A stretch of 35,248 nucleotides of DNA from Candidatus Melainabacteria bacterium GWF2_37_15 (GTDB lineage: Bacteria > Cyanobacteriota > Vampirovibrionia > Gastranaerophilales > UBA9971). Positions 1 through 6,994 of the stretch are shown here, in pieces. The position numbers were made by a program, and so were the translations under genes. The notes under the pieces were generated by a model. It saw only the letters and a list, made by a program, of their open reading frames with translations, was not told where the DNA came from and did no database searches. Each line of letters starts with the position of its first letter. The first letter of the stretch is position 1. Location of the stretch: NCBI GenBank assembly GCA_001784565.1, contig MFRL01000019.1, positions 1 to 35,248 on the forward strand. Reading direction: 5' to 3'.

Positions 1-944
1 CGTGTCAGGTATTTCTGCCTTAAAGCGTCTTTTTCCTGCATGGCTTCCTGAGTTTTTATTTTTTGTTCAATATTTTTATATTCAGCTTCAAATTTAGCTG
101 ATTCTGCTAATTTCCTGCTTTTTTCGTCTAAATTTTTAATATTTTCCGTAAGATTTACTATATTTTTACTGATGTATTCTGATTTTTCGCTTAAGGATTT
201 TAACTCCCAGTTTAATTTATCGAATTTTTCCTTTGTGGTCTTTGTTTTTTCCCATTCCGGTTCGATTTTCGCCACGTCATCAGATGCTTTGTTGAATTCT
301 GCCTGTTTTTTATTCAGTAATTCCCTGACTTCAGTGAGCTTTAAATTTATTTCCTGTTTTTCCTTTTGCAGGGCGTCAAGGTCATCCAGCCCTTTTTTAA
401 ACCCTTCAATTTCGTTTTTAAGTTTGTTTTGGTCTATTCTTGCCTGTTCCTGGGCTTCCCTGATTTTTTCATAGCCCATAACCTTTGAAATGAACTTTTT
501 ACGCTCGATAGCACCCTGATTCTTCATAAAATTAAGCTCTTTTTGTCCGGTGAAGTAGGTATTAAAGAACTCATTCTTAGTCATACCGATTTTATCGGTC
601 AAATACTTTGTTACTTCCTGCTGTGAGGTTACAACAGGAGATTCCTCGCTGCCTATGTATACCTCAGCTTTATCGAGGTATCTTACGACTTTATATATAG
701 AATTATCAAGGTTGAATACAAGTTCAACCATTACTTTTGCGCGGGGTTTTGCCTTGTTGAACTTTATAGTGTCCTTGTTGCCGCGGGCGGCCTCGGTTCC
801 ATAAAAGGCCCAGGTAATAGCTTCAAGGATAGTGCTTTTCCCTGCGCCGTTGGAGCCGCTGATAATTGTAATCCCGTCGTTAAATTCGAGGTAAGAGTCC
901 TCGTGCTGGCGGAAGTTTTCAAGTTTCAGGGATTTTAGCTTCAT
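1..944 (-). CDS. SbcC/Rad50-like DNA repair ATPase, N-terminal part (runs off the left edge)
   Basis: Reading minus from the ATG at 944, about 314 codons stay open to the window edge, so the C-terminus is missing. The protein opens with an SMC/Rad50-type ATPase N-lobe. It begins MKLKSLKLENFRQHEDS and has a Walker A GSNGAGKST near residue 33, followed by LEAITWAFYG. Past residue 150 it becomes a long Lys/Glu/Leu-rich coiled coil. Members of this family pair with the SbcD/Mre11 nuclease to process hairpins and DNA ends. The partner should lie left of this window and is not visible. The start is supported by AAGGAAAA about 13 bases upstream. The SbcC/Rad50 family is secure. SbcC versus a Rad50-like phage or defence variant cannot be decided from the N-terminus alone. 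Confidence 0.88.
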   Translation of the reverse strand, partial: MKLKSLKLENFRQHEDSYLEFNDGITIISGSNGAGKSTILEAITWAFYGTEAARGNKDTIKFNKAKPRAKVMVELVFNLDNSIYKVVRYLDKAEVYIGSEESPVVTSQQEVTKYLTDKIGMTKNEFFNTYFTGQKELNFMKNQGAIERKKFISKVMGYEKIREAQEQARIDQNKLKNEIEGFKKGLDDLDALQKEKQEINLKLTEVRELLNKKQAEFNKASDDVAKIEPEWEKTKTTKEKFDKLNWELKSLSEKSEYISKNIVNLTENIKNLDEKSRKLAESAKFEAEYKNIEQKIKTQEAMQEKDALRQKYLT

Positions 945-984
945 TATAATTAATTTTCCTTATGTTTGCGGCGGGTGGAGAATT

Positions 985-1027
985 GTCATTGCGAGGAGGG
1001 CTTTAGCCCGACGTGGCAATCTGTCCA
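985..1027 (+). repeat. REP-like palindromic repeat, copy 1
   Basis: The element begins GTCATTGCGAGG and ends GTGGCAATCTGTCCA. It can fold: ATTGC at 988-992 pairs with GCAAT at 1016-1020, and inside it GGGCT at 998-1002 pairs with AGCCC at 1005-1009. The same ends recur in inverted orientation at 2047-2098. It is more GC-rich than its surroundings and overlaps the 3' end of the DUF4062 gene. Confidence 0.75.
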
Positions 1028-1983
1028 GCAGGTTCTTTTTTAACAGTTTTAATCTTCATCATGTAATTTTTTCCATATGAAGTAAGTTTCCATAAATCAT
1101 TTTTGGGTTCAATTAAACCTAAAGCGTTAAATTGAATTAATATTGTATTAAAATCATTTTCATTTAATGAAATGGTAGAATTATTACCAACGTTATTCTG
1201 TATAATATTTTCTATAGGGGCAGAAAGATTATTTACGTGATTTGAACAAATCAAAAACGGAGAAATTATAGAAAATATTTTATTCCAACTCATTGAATAT
1301 TTCTGTGCATAAATACGTGTTTCCTCTTCAAATTCGTCATATTTTGATAATTTATAATTTATAGTAAATAAATCCTCGCCCTGTGCTAAATCTTCTATAT
1401 TTTCAGGCGCTGTATTTTGATGTTTTCTAAGTTCCTCGATTGCATTTTTTAATTTAAGAATTTGAGCAAGAGAGTCCTCGCTAGAGATTTTATCAGCTTT
1501 TACCCAGCCTGTTCTTGGATGATCTTTTATTAATCGAATTATACTTGGGTAAATTTGGCTTCGTAACTCTTCGGGAGTATTCCATTGTCTAAATAACTTA
1601 GTAATTTTTTCCCTGAATAACTTATATTTCTCTTCTTCTTCATCATTCTTACAACTATTCTCTCTTGAAAGCTTTTCAGGATTTTTATGAGGAAAGGCTA
1701 TAATAGGTATTCCTTTTTCTATTGCATAATCATATTCTTTCTCAATAAAACCTATTCCATCCTTATCACAAGAACCATAACGTCCGCCTAAAATCAAAAC
1801 ATAATAGTCGCATTCCTCTATTACCTTTTTTATAAATTCCCATGGCTCTTCATTCGAAGCAGGAAATCCCTCCATTGCTACAGGAATACAATTTAAATCA
1901 AGTAAAGCTTGAAGAACTTCTTTTCTCGCTTCTTGTAAATCTGTGTAAGTAGAGCTAACGAAAACTTTGTATATTTTTTCCAT
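1003..1983 (-). CDS. DUF4062 domain protein, possible defence or signalling protein
   Basis: The 326-residue product begins with a canonical DUF4062 domain at residues 4-100. Visible motifs are KVFVSSTYTDLQEARKEV, AMEGFPASNEEPWEFIK, YYVLILGGRYGS and EKEYDYAIEKGIPIIAF. DUF4062 is a TIR-like fold that is often joined to STAND ATPases or other effectors, including in antiphage proteins. Here no NTPase follows. Residues 165-230 are charged and helical, and residues 240-310 look like a small winged-helix segment, so the molecular role is unknown. A TATAAT lies at 2009-2004 on minus. The gene reads as more AT-rich than its neighbours and sits between two inverted palindromic repeats. The last residues (about GQIATSG) and the stop are encoded inside repeat copy 1, so the native C-terminus may have been replaced. 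Confidence 0.8.
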   Translation of the reverse strand: MEKIYKVFVSSTYTDLQEARKEVLQALLDLNCIPVAMEGFPASNEEPWEFIKKVIEECDYYVLILGGRYGSCDKDGIGFIEKEYDYAIEKGIPIIAFPHKNPEKLSRENSCKNDEEEEKYKLFREKITKLFRQWNTPEELRSQIYPSIIRLIKDHPRTGWVKADKISSEDSLAQILKLKNAIEELRKHQNTAPENIEDLAQGEDLFTINYKLSKYDEFEEETRIYAQKYSMSWNKIFSIISPFLICSNHVNNLSAPIENIIQNNVGNNSTISLNENDFNTILIQFNALGLIEPKNDLWKLTSYGKNYMMKIKTVKKEPAGQIATSG

Positions 1984-2003
1984 AAATCCACTCTTGTTAA
2001 CTT

Positions 2004-2009
2004 ATTATA
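2004..2009 (-). promoter_or_regulatory. -10 hexamer TATAAT upstream of the DUF4062 gene
   Basis: A perfect TATAAT on the minus strand lies 20 bases before the ATG at 1983. A GTGGA ribosome-binding-like stretch lies between them. No good -35 is seen at 17 bases; a TTGTTA upstream is too close. Confidence 0.4.
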
Positions 2010-2046
2010 AATAATATTTTATAACAAAAACGATTAAAAGCGGCGT

Positions 2047-2098
2047 TGGACAGATTGCCACGGGCGACTCAAAATGTCGCTGTTGCCCTCGCAATGAC
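2047..2098 (-). repeat. REP-like palindromic repeat, copy 2 (inverted)
   Basis: Read on minus this begins GTCATTGCGAGG and ends CGTGGCAATCTGTCCA, matching the ends of the copy at 985-1027. Its middle differs but is again palindromic: GCGAC pairs with GTCGC around a TCAAAAT loop. The two copies therefore share termini and fold, not full sequence, as expected for REP/MITE-type elements. They bracket exactly one gene. Confidence 0.75.
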
Positions 2099-2175
2099 TG
2101 GAGTGGCAAAAACCTTGCCTTCACTCACTCTGCCCTTGACTTTACCAGAAAAATAATTAATAATAAAGGTATTGA

Positions 2176-2204
2176 ACGGTAGCCTGCGGGTTACCGTATT
2201 TTTT
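2176..2204 (+). terminator. Hairpin plus T-tract
   Basis: ACGGTAGCC at 2176-2184 pairs with GGTTACCGT at 2189-2197 (one G-U pair) and is followed by TTTTTT at 2199-2204. It has terminator form on the plus strand. It also lies just past the stop of the minus-strand crotonase gene, where it could act in the other direction with a weaker T-tract. Confidence 0.5.
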
Positions 2205-2207
2205 ATG

Positions 2208-3119
2208 TTAATTTTCTAACTTCGCCCCGCACCTGCCGCAGAACTCAAACTCCACGGGCAAAAACTTTGTGTCACAAGCTTTGCATTCCTTTTTTTGTAA
2301 TGCTGCCTGCTCCCTTACTTTAATGTAATCAGGCTTGCGCTTTTCTACAAACCCTTGCATTCCTTCTTTTGTCTCATCAGAAGCAAAATGCAGGCTTAGC
2401 CAGTCTTTTGCGTGGCCGATTGTCATATTCCAGGCAAAATCTTTCCAGAAATTTAACTGCTGCTTAGTATAGCGGGTGCATTCCGGGAACTTGTTTATCA
2501 GCTTTTGCGCAATTTCTAGCACCTTAGCATCAAGCTCTTCTTTGGGTACAACATAGTTTACAAGCCCCCACTCCAGCGCTTGTTGGGCTGTAATAGGCTC
2601 GTTCAGCAAAAGTATTTCTCTTGCTCTTCTATCACCGACCAGAATAGGTAAAAACTGGGTTGCGCCGCCTGCTGCAATACTGCCAACACTTGTTCCGACT
2701 TGTTTTATAGTTACATGGTCCGCTGCAATAGCCAGATCACAGGACATGTTTATTTCATTGCCGCCGCCTACAACCATGCCATTAAGCCTTGCAATTGTCG
2801 GTTTGCCGGAATTACGCAGCAGGTCGTGGAATTGCGTAAACACACCCATCCATTTCCAGAACTCATTTGGCTTTGTCAGGAATTCGGAAGCGTATTCCTT
2901 CACATCTCCACCTGTGCAGAATGCCGTATCTCCCGCGCCAGTGATGACTATTACCGCAACTTTGTCATCCCATACAGCGTCCTGTAGGGCTTTTATCATT
3001 TCATGCAGGGTTACTATGCTGTAGGCATTATAAACATCCGGTCTGTTTATGGTTATTGTTGCCACCCAGTCAGCTTTTGAGTAAATTATTTCTGAGAATC
3101 GTTCCGTTATTTGTTCCAT
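2208..3119 (-). CDS. Crotonase (enoyl-CoA hydratase/isomerase) family protein with C-terminal zinc ribbon
   Basis: The 303-residue protein has a crotonase core at residues 10-260. Visible motifs are the oxyanion-hole segments AFCTGGDVKEY near 67 and GMVVGGGNEINMSCDLAIAAD near 114, then QVGTSVGSIAAGGATQ and GDRRAREILL. It ends in a two-knuckle zinc ribbon, CKACDTKF...FCGRCGAKLEN, which ordinary hydratases lack. The general layout recalls MenB-like and ring-opening hydrolases. However, the Asp that I expect in the MenB GSFDAG segment is Ala here (GSIAAG), so naphthoate synthase activity is doubtful. The substrate is unknown; an acyl-CoA is inferred from the family. The start overlaps the pgi stop by one base (TAATG), which implies translational coupling. 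Confidence 0.85.
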   Translation of the reverse strand: MEQITERFSEIIYSKADWVATITINRPDVYNAYSIVTLHEMIKALQDAVWDDKVAVIVITGAGDTAFCTGGDVKEYASEFLTKPNEFWKWMGVFTQFHDLLRNSGKPTIARLNGMVVGGGNEINMSCDLAIAADHVTIKQVGTSVGSIAAGGATQFLPILVGDRRAREILLLNEPITAQQALEWGLVNYVVPKEELDAKVLEIAQKLINKFPECTRYTKQQLNFWKDFAWNMTIGHAKDWLSLHFASDETKEGMQGFVEKRKPDYIKVREQAALQKKECKACDTKFLPVEFEFCGRCGAKLEN

Positions 3120-4459
3120 TACATTTTTTGCTGCAATTCTTGAGCTGCAGTTTCGTAACCTTTCCTTCCCATTAGGGCATAGGTGTAGTTTTTGGCCTGT
3201 TCTACGCCCGGCTGGTTAAAGGTATCAATATTATACAGGGCTCCGGCAATGGCAGTTTGAACTTCCAGCATATAAAGGAGTTGTCCCATGTAGTATTCAT
3301 TTACCTGCGGCACGGTTATAGTCACATTCGGTTTTTTATAGTCAGTTACAGCAACTCTTGTGGCGTCAGCCTCGGCGTTCATAAGGTCATTTATTGTTTT
3401 TCCGCCTAAATAAGCTATTTCTGTATCCTGAAAAACTTTAGGTATTTCCAGCTTTGTGTCGAATTTTCCGACCCTGATGAAGTTAATGAGCTTGTCATTA
3501 GGGCCTTCATTGTAGAGTTGGATTTGTGAATGCTGATCTGTTGCGCCAAGGGCTTTAAGAGGAGTGGGGCCGACATTAACTTTATTGCCGTTAAGGTCAA
3601 CTTCCTTGCCTAAAGATTCTGCCCATAACTGTACATACCAGTCAGAAACATATTTTAACCTGCTAGAATAAGGCATCATAACAGACAGGTTCTTGCCTTT
3701 TTTGTCCATTAAATAATGAATTAAGGCGTTTTGAGCTGCGATGTTTTGCTCAATGTCAGTATTCTGAAGGGCTTTATCCATGTCCCTGACGCCTTTTAAT
3801 AATTCCGCTATATCAATACCCACCAGGGCAAACGGTAAAAGTCCGACAGCTGAGAATACTGAGAATCTTCCGCCTACATCGCCAGGCACTACAAATGATT
3901 TATAGCCTTTTTCAGCAGCTATTTTCCTGAGTATTCCCTTGTTTTTATCTGTTGTTACAACTATATTGTCTTTATTATTAATTCTTTCTGATATAATCAT
4001 AAACGCAGACATTGTTTCTGCGGTGTTTCCTGATTTTGTTATTACATTAACAAGGGTTTTATTAAGATCAAGGACATCGAGAAGACCATTAATCTGGTCA
4101 GGATCGATATTATCAACAAAAAATATCCTGGGTTTGTTGTTTATGTTCCAATACGGCTTTAAAAGTGCTTCCGTTACGCATATACCGCCAAGAGCTGAGC
4201 CGCCAATGCCGAGAACGAGGATATTATCAAATTTTCCTTTTACGCTCTGCGCATATTCATTGATTTCCTTAACCACATCTTCTTTATAGCCAAGATTCAT
4301 CCAGGCAAGCCACTTGCCGGGTGTGTCTTTATCTGCATAAATGCCTGATATAATGCCTGAGATCTTCTCTTTGTAGAGAGAAAATTCTCTTTGGACGTCT
4401 AAACCGTGCTGTGTCCCTAATATAGAAGAATCTGCATTTTTCCAGTTAAAATTTATCAT
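3119..4459 (-). CDS. pgi: Glucose-6-phosphate isomerase
   Basis: The enzyme interconverts glucose 6-phosphate and fructose 6-phosphate in glycolysis and gluconeogenesis. At 446 residues it matches the short Bacillus-like class rather than the roughly 550-residue enterobacterial class. Visible family motifs are LGIGGSALGG near residue 83, the phosphate-binding VITKSGNTAETMSAF near 138, GGRFSVFSAVGLLPF near 195, LWAESLGKE near 277 with the catalytic Glu, and GATDQHSQIQLYNEGP near 305 with the conserved His. The ATG at 4459 is preceded by AAGGGG at a usable distance. It is the first gene of a two-gene minus-strand operon with the crotonase and is divergent from the pilus operon. Confidence 0.97.
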   Translation of the reverse strand: MINFNWKNADSSILGTQHGLDVQREFSLYKEKISGIISGIYADKDTPGKWLAWMNLGYKEDVVKEINEYAQSVKGKFDNILVLGIGGSALGGICVTEALLKPYWNINNKPRIFFVDNIDPDQINGLLDVLDLNKTLVNVITKSGNTAETMSAFMIISERINNKDNIVVTTDKNKGILRKIAAEKGYKSFVVPGDVGGRFSVFSAVGLLPFALVGIDIAELLKGVRDMDKALQNTDIEQNIAAQNALIHYLMDKKGKNLSVMMPYSSRLKYVSDWYVQLWAESLGKEVDLNGNKVNVGPTPLKALGATDQHSQIQLYNEGPNDKLINFIRVGKFDTKLEIPKVFQDTEIAYLGGKTINDLMNAEADATRVAVTDYKKPNVTITVPQVNEYYMGQLLYMLEVQTAIAGALYNIDTFNQPGVEQAKNYTYALMGRKGYETAAQELQQKM

Positions 4460-4594
4460 TTCAAAAACCCCTTAAAACCTGTCTAAACATATCAAGTTTA
4501 TTACCAGAAAAACAAAAATACTTCAAATAATGGATATTTAAATGCTCAACAAATTCATACAATAACAGAGAGAGCAACGAATTTTAGTAGTACT

Positions 4595-5242
4595 ATGAAA
4601 AATTTAGCAAAAAAATTATTTTTTATAGCAAATGTACTTTGTATATGTACATTTATTTCCTTTGTTGTAAGCGCCAACCAGAATGATGCTTTGCCTGAAT
4701 TAAAGATGCAAAAGACAGAAAAAACTGAGAAAACCGAAAAAGTCAGTATAGTTGGTAATAACGAAGAAAAAGTAGTCATAAGTATTGTGAATTTTGGCAG
4801 AAAGAATCCGTTTGAGCCTTATAAAGAAGTTAAAAAGGGGAATAAAGAAAAGTCTGATTTGGATGATATCCCGTATCCGCCATCTTTAGAAACTGGAACG
4901 GGTGATGAATTCAGGATTTTAATGGGAGCCAGGGTGAGCGGGATTTTGTATGACCCCGAGGCAAAATCTGTTGCTATTCTTAATATGGATGATTCTGAAT
5001 ATATGGTGCATGAAGGCGATAGCATACATGGACTTATTGTTGAAGATATATCGAAAAATAATGTTACATTAAAATATGGTTCTAATTCTTATACCGTTGG
5101 GGTGGGACTTGGTGAAACTGTTAAAGGGGAAGGAAGTATAGAGAGTATACAGAGTGACCCGGTAATAAGAAAAGAGAAAATTTTTGCACAAAAAGCAAAT
5201 AAGTTGCCTGATTTAGAACTGGAGGAATTAATTAATAGATGA
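4595..5242 (+). CDS. PilP/GspC-like type IV pilus or type II secretion assembly protein
   Basis: The 215-residue product has an N-terminal membrane anchor or signal segment (residues 7-27). A short tandem KTEKTEKTEK linker and the sequence GRKNPFEPY follow. A compact domain at about residues 105-170 has the PilP/GspC homology-region pattern: VSGILYDPEAKSVAIL, then VHEGDSIHGLIVEDI, then VTLKYGSNSYTV. Such proteins sit in the periplasm and link the inner-membrane platform to the secretin. It overlaps the secretin gene by ATGA, which supports this. There is no lipobox Cys, unlike classical PilP. The subfamily assignment rests on motif pattern and position. A TACAAT at 4558-4563 could be the -10 of the operon. 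Confidence 0.7.
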   Translation: MKNLAKKLFFIANVLCICTFISFVVSANQNDALPELKMQKTEKTEKTEKVSIVGNNEEKVVISIVNFGRKNPFEPYKEVKKGNKEKSDLDDIPYPPSLETGTGDEFRILMGARVSGILYDPEAKSVAILNMDDSEYMVHEGDSIHGLIVEDISKNNVTLKYGSNSYTVGVGLGETVKGEGSIESIQSDPVIRKEKIFAQKANKLPDLELEELINR

Positions 5243-6978
5243 ATAATCTGGCCAAAAAGTTAATAAATCTGATTTTAATGGCAATTTTATTGATTAGTTT
5301 CCCTGCTATTTCGGCGGATGTTCCTTTTAATGCACCGCTTAGGCAAAAGCTTAAAGAAGATTATACCAGTATTCAATTAAAAGGCGGAATTAAAATTGAC
5401 GATAAAAAACAGGTTGTTTCTTTAAATCTTAAAGATTCTGATATACGGCAGGTTTTAAGAATGCTTGCTGACAAAGCCGGTAAAAATATTATGATGCATG
5501 ATTCAGTTACGGGCAAAATTTCTGTAGACCTCGTTGAAGTGGATATAAACAAGGCCTTTGAATACATAATGAAAATAAATGAGCTTGCATATTGGGAAGA
5601 TGGAAACACACTTATTATAGCTAAGAGTAAAGAGGCACAGACACTTGGTTTAAAAACTTCAGAATTAAGAGGAATAAAAATCAAGCATATTGATGCAAGC
5701 AGAGTAGCGGAGTTCCTCAATAGCAATATTTTCAGCGTTAATAGGCCGAATGTAAGTAATGCCCCGATAGTAACGACAAATCCGAGCACTAATGAAATTC
5801 TTCTTTTTGGAAGTGACGAAGATATTGCGCTAGCGCGGGAAGTAGTTGAATATCTTGATGTAAAGCCTAATATGACTAATTTTACCGTAAATTACACTGA
5901 TCCGGAATCACTGGCATCAAAAATTTGCTGGACAGTGTTTAAATCCAGTGGCGGGAATGATTTTAAGCGTGAGGCAGATTTAAAAGAAGGAAGTGAAATT
6001 AAAGTAGTATGTGGGAAAACTGATGATACAGAGGAAAGTGTAACAGCTGACAAACTTAAATCTTTTAAAACCCCCTCATATTGGGTTTTGGCTGATACCG
6101 GATTAAACCAGATAACTATTTATGGTGGGACTCAGGAACAATTATCCTTGGCTCAGGAAATTATAAAAAAATATGATAAAAGAGAACCTCAAATATATAT
6201 GGAAATTTCTATTATAGAGCTTAATGAATCAGGCTCAAAAGCTTTTAACAATAGTTGGCATGCTGTAACAAATACAGATAGGATAAGCTTTGCAGGTGAT
6301 ACCTCATATATGGGAGATGGTTCTTATAATGTTATTAAAGTAACTGACGATGCGGACGATACTACCATCAAAAAATTAGTACCAATGGTGGGGATTGGTA
6401 ACGATATATCACATTCGTTATCAGGATTAAGAATTTATTCTGCTCTTCAAACTATTATATCGGAAAGTAAAGGCAGGTTGCTTGCTAATCCAAGAATTAT
6501 TGCTGCAAATAATGTTGAATCTGAATTTAATATTTCTTCTTCTTATCCTGGACCTATTTCTACTACTCTTGACCCTGATACTCAGCTACCGGTAAGACAA
6601 GCTGGCTCTACAGTAGAATTTGGTATAACGTTTAAAATTCTTCCTAAAATTACACCAAGCGGTTATATTTATCTGACAATAGATCCGACTTATGAATCTC
6701 CTAAAAGCGGTGGAACAGATGAAAGCGGTACGTTAAGCGATTCAAGAACCTTAAATATAAAGAATGTAAGGGTAAAAGATGGTGAAACCCTTGTTTTAGC
6801 TGGACTTATTCAAGAAAAAGAAGCAGTAACTCATTCGAAATTTCCTGGATTAGCAGACATTCCTATTATTGGAGCATTGTTCCAAAATCAAAGTACTTCT
6901 AAAGACAGATCAGAACTTATACTTATGATTACACCAAGAATTATTTATGACCCTGATGAAGTAGTAGAATCAATCTAA
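5239..6978 (+). CDS. Secretin (PilQ/GspD family outer-membrane channel)
   Basis: The 579-residue protein has a signal peptide ending near ISA-DVPF (residue 26). An STN-type domain follows at about residues 48-115 (VVSLNLKDSDIRQVLRMLAD). Two NolW/N-domain segments lie at about 130-215 and 275-315. The C-terminal secretin domain spans about 325-575. Diagnostic features are QIYMEISIIELNE, the gate region near 430-460, and the C-terminal signature VKDGETLVLAGLIQ...FPGLADIPIIGALFQ...ELILMITPRII. It should form the multimeric outer-membrane pore for pilus or pseudopilus passage. It lies directly before the ATPase and platform genes, as expected for a type IV filament machine. PilQ versus GspD is not resolved; no AMIN domain is seen. 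Confidence 0.93.
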   Translation: MNNLAKKLINLILMAILLISFPAISADVPFNAPLRQKLKEDYTSIQLKGGIKIDDKKQVVSLNLKDSDIRQVLRMLADKAGKNIMMHDSVTGKISVDLVEVDINKAFEYIMKINELAYWEDGNTLIIAKSKEAQTLGLKTSELRGIKIKHIDASRVAEFLNSNIFSVNRPNVSNAPIVTTNPSTNEILLFGSDEDIALAREVVEYLDVKPNMTNFTVNYTDPESLASKICWTVFKSSGGNDFKREADLKEGSEIKVVCGKTDDTEESVTADKLKSFKTPSYWVLADTGLNQITIYGGTQEQLSLAQEIIKKYDKREPQIYMEISIIELNESGSKAFNNSWHAVTNTDRISFAGDTSYMGDGSYNVIKVTDDADDTTIKKLVPMVGIGNDISHSLSGLRIYSALQTIISESKGRLLANPRIIAANNVESEFNISSSYPGPISTTLDPDTQLPVRQAGSTVEFGITFKILPKITPSGYIYLTIDPTYESPKSGGTDESGTLSDSRTLNIKNVRVKDGETLVLAGLIQEKEAVTHSKFPGLADIPIIGALFQNQSTSKDRSELILMITPRIIYDPDEVVESI

Positions 6979-6994
6979 TGATTTGGGTAAAAAA

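Noticed and set aside
172-474. Plus-strand ORF of 100 codons
   Set aside because: It lies wholly inside the SbcC/Rad50-like coding region on the other strand, is rich in Ser/Phe as antisense frames of coiled-coil genes are, and has no ribosome-binding site.
4711-4741. KTEKTEKTEK micro-repeat in the PilP-like protein
   Set aside because: A short low-complexity linker, normal after an N-terminal membrane anchor; too short to call a repeat element.
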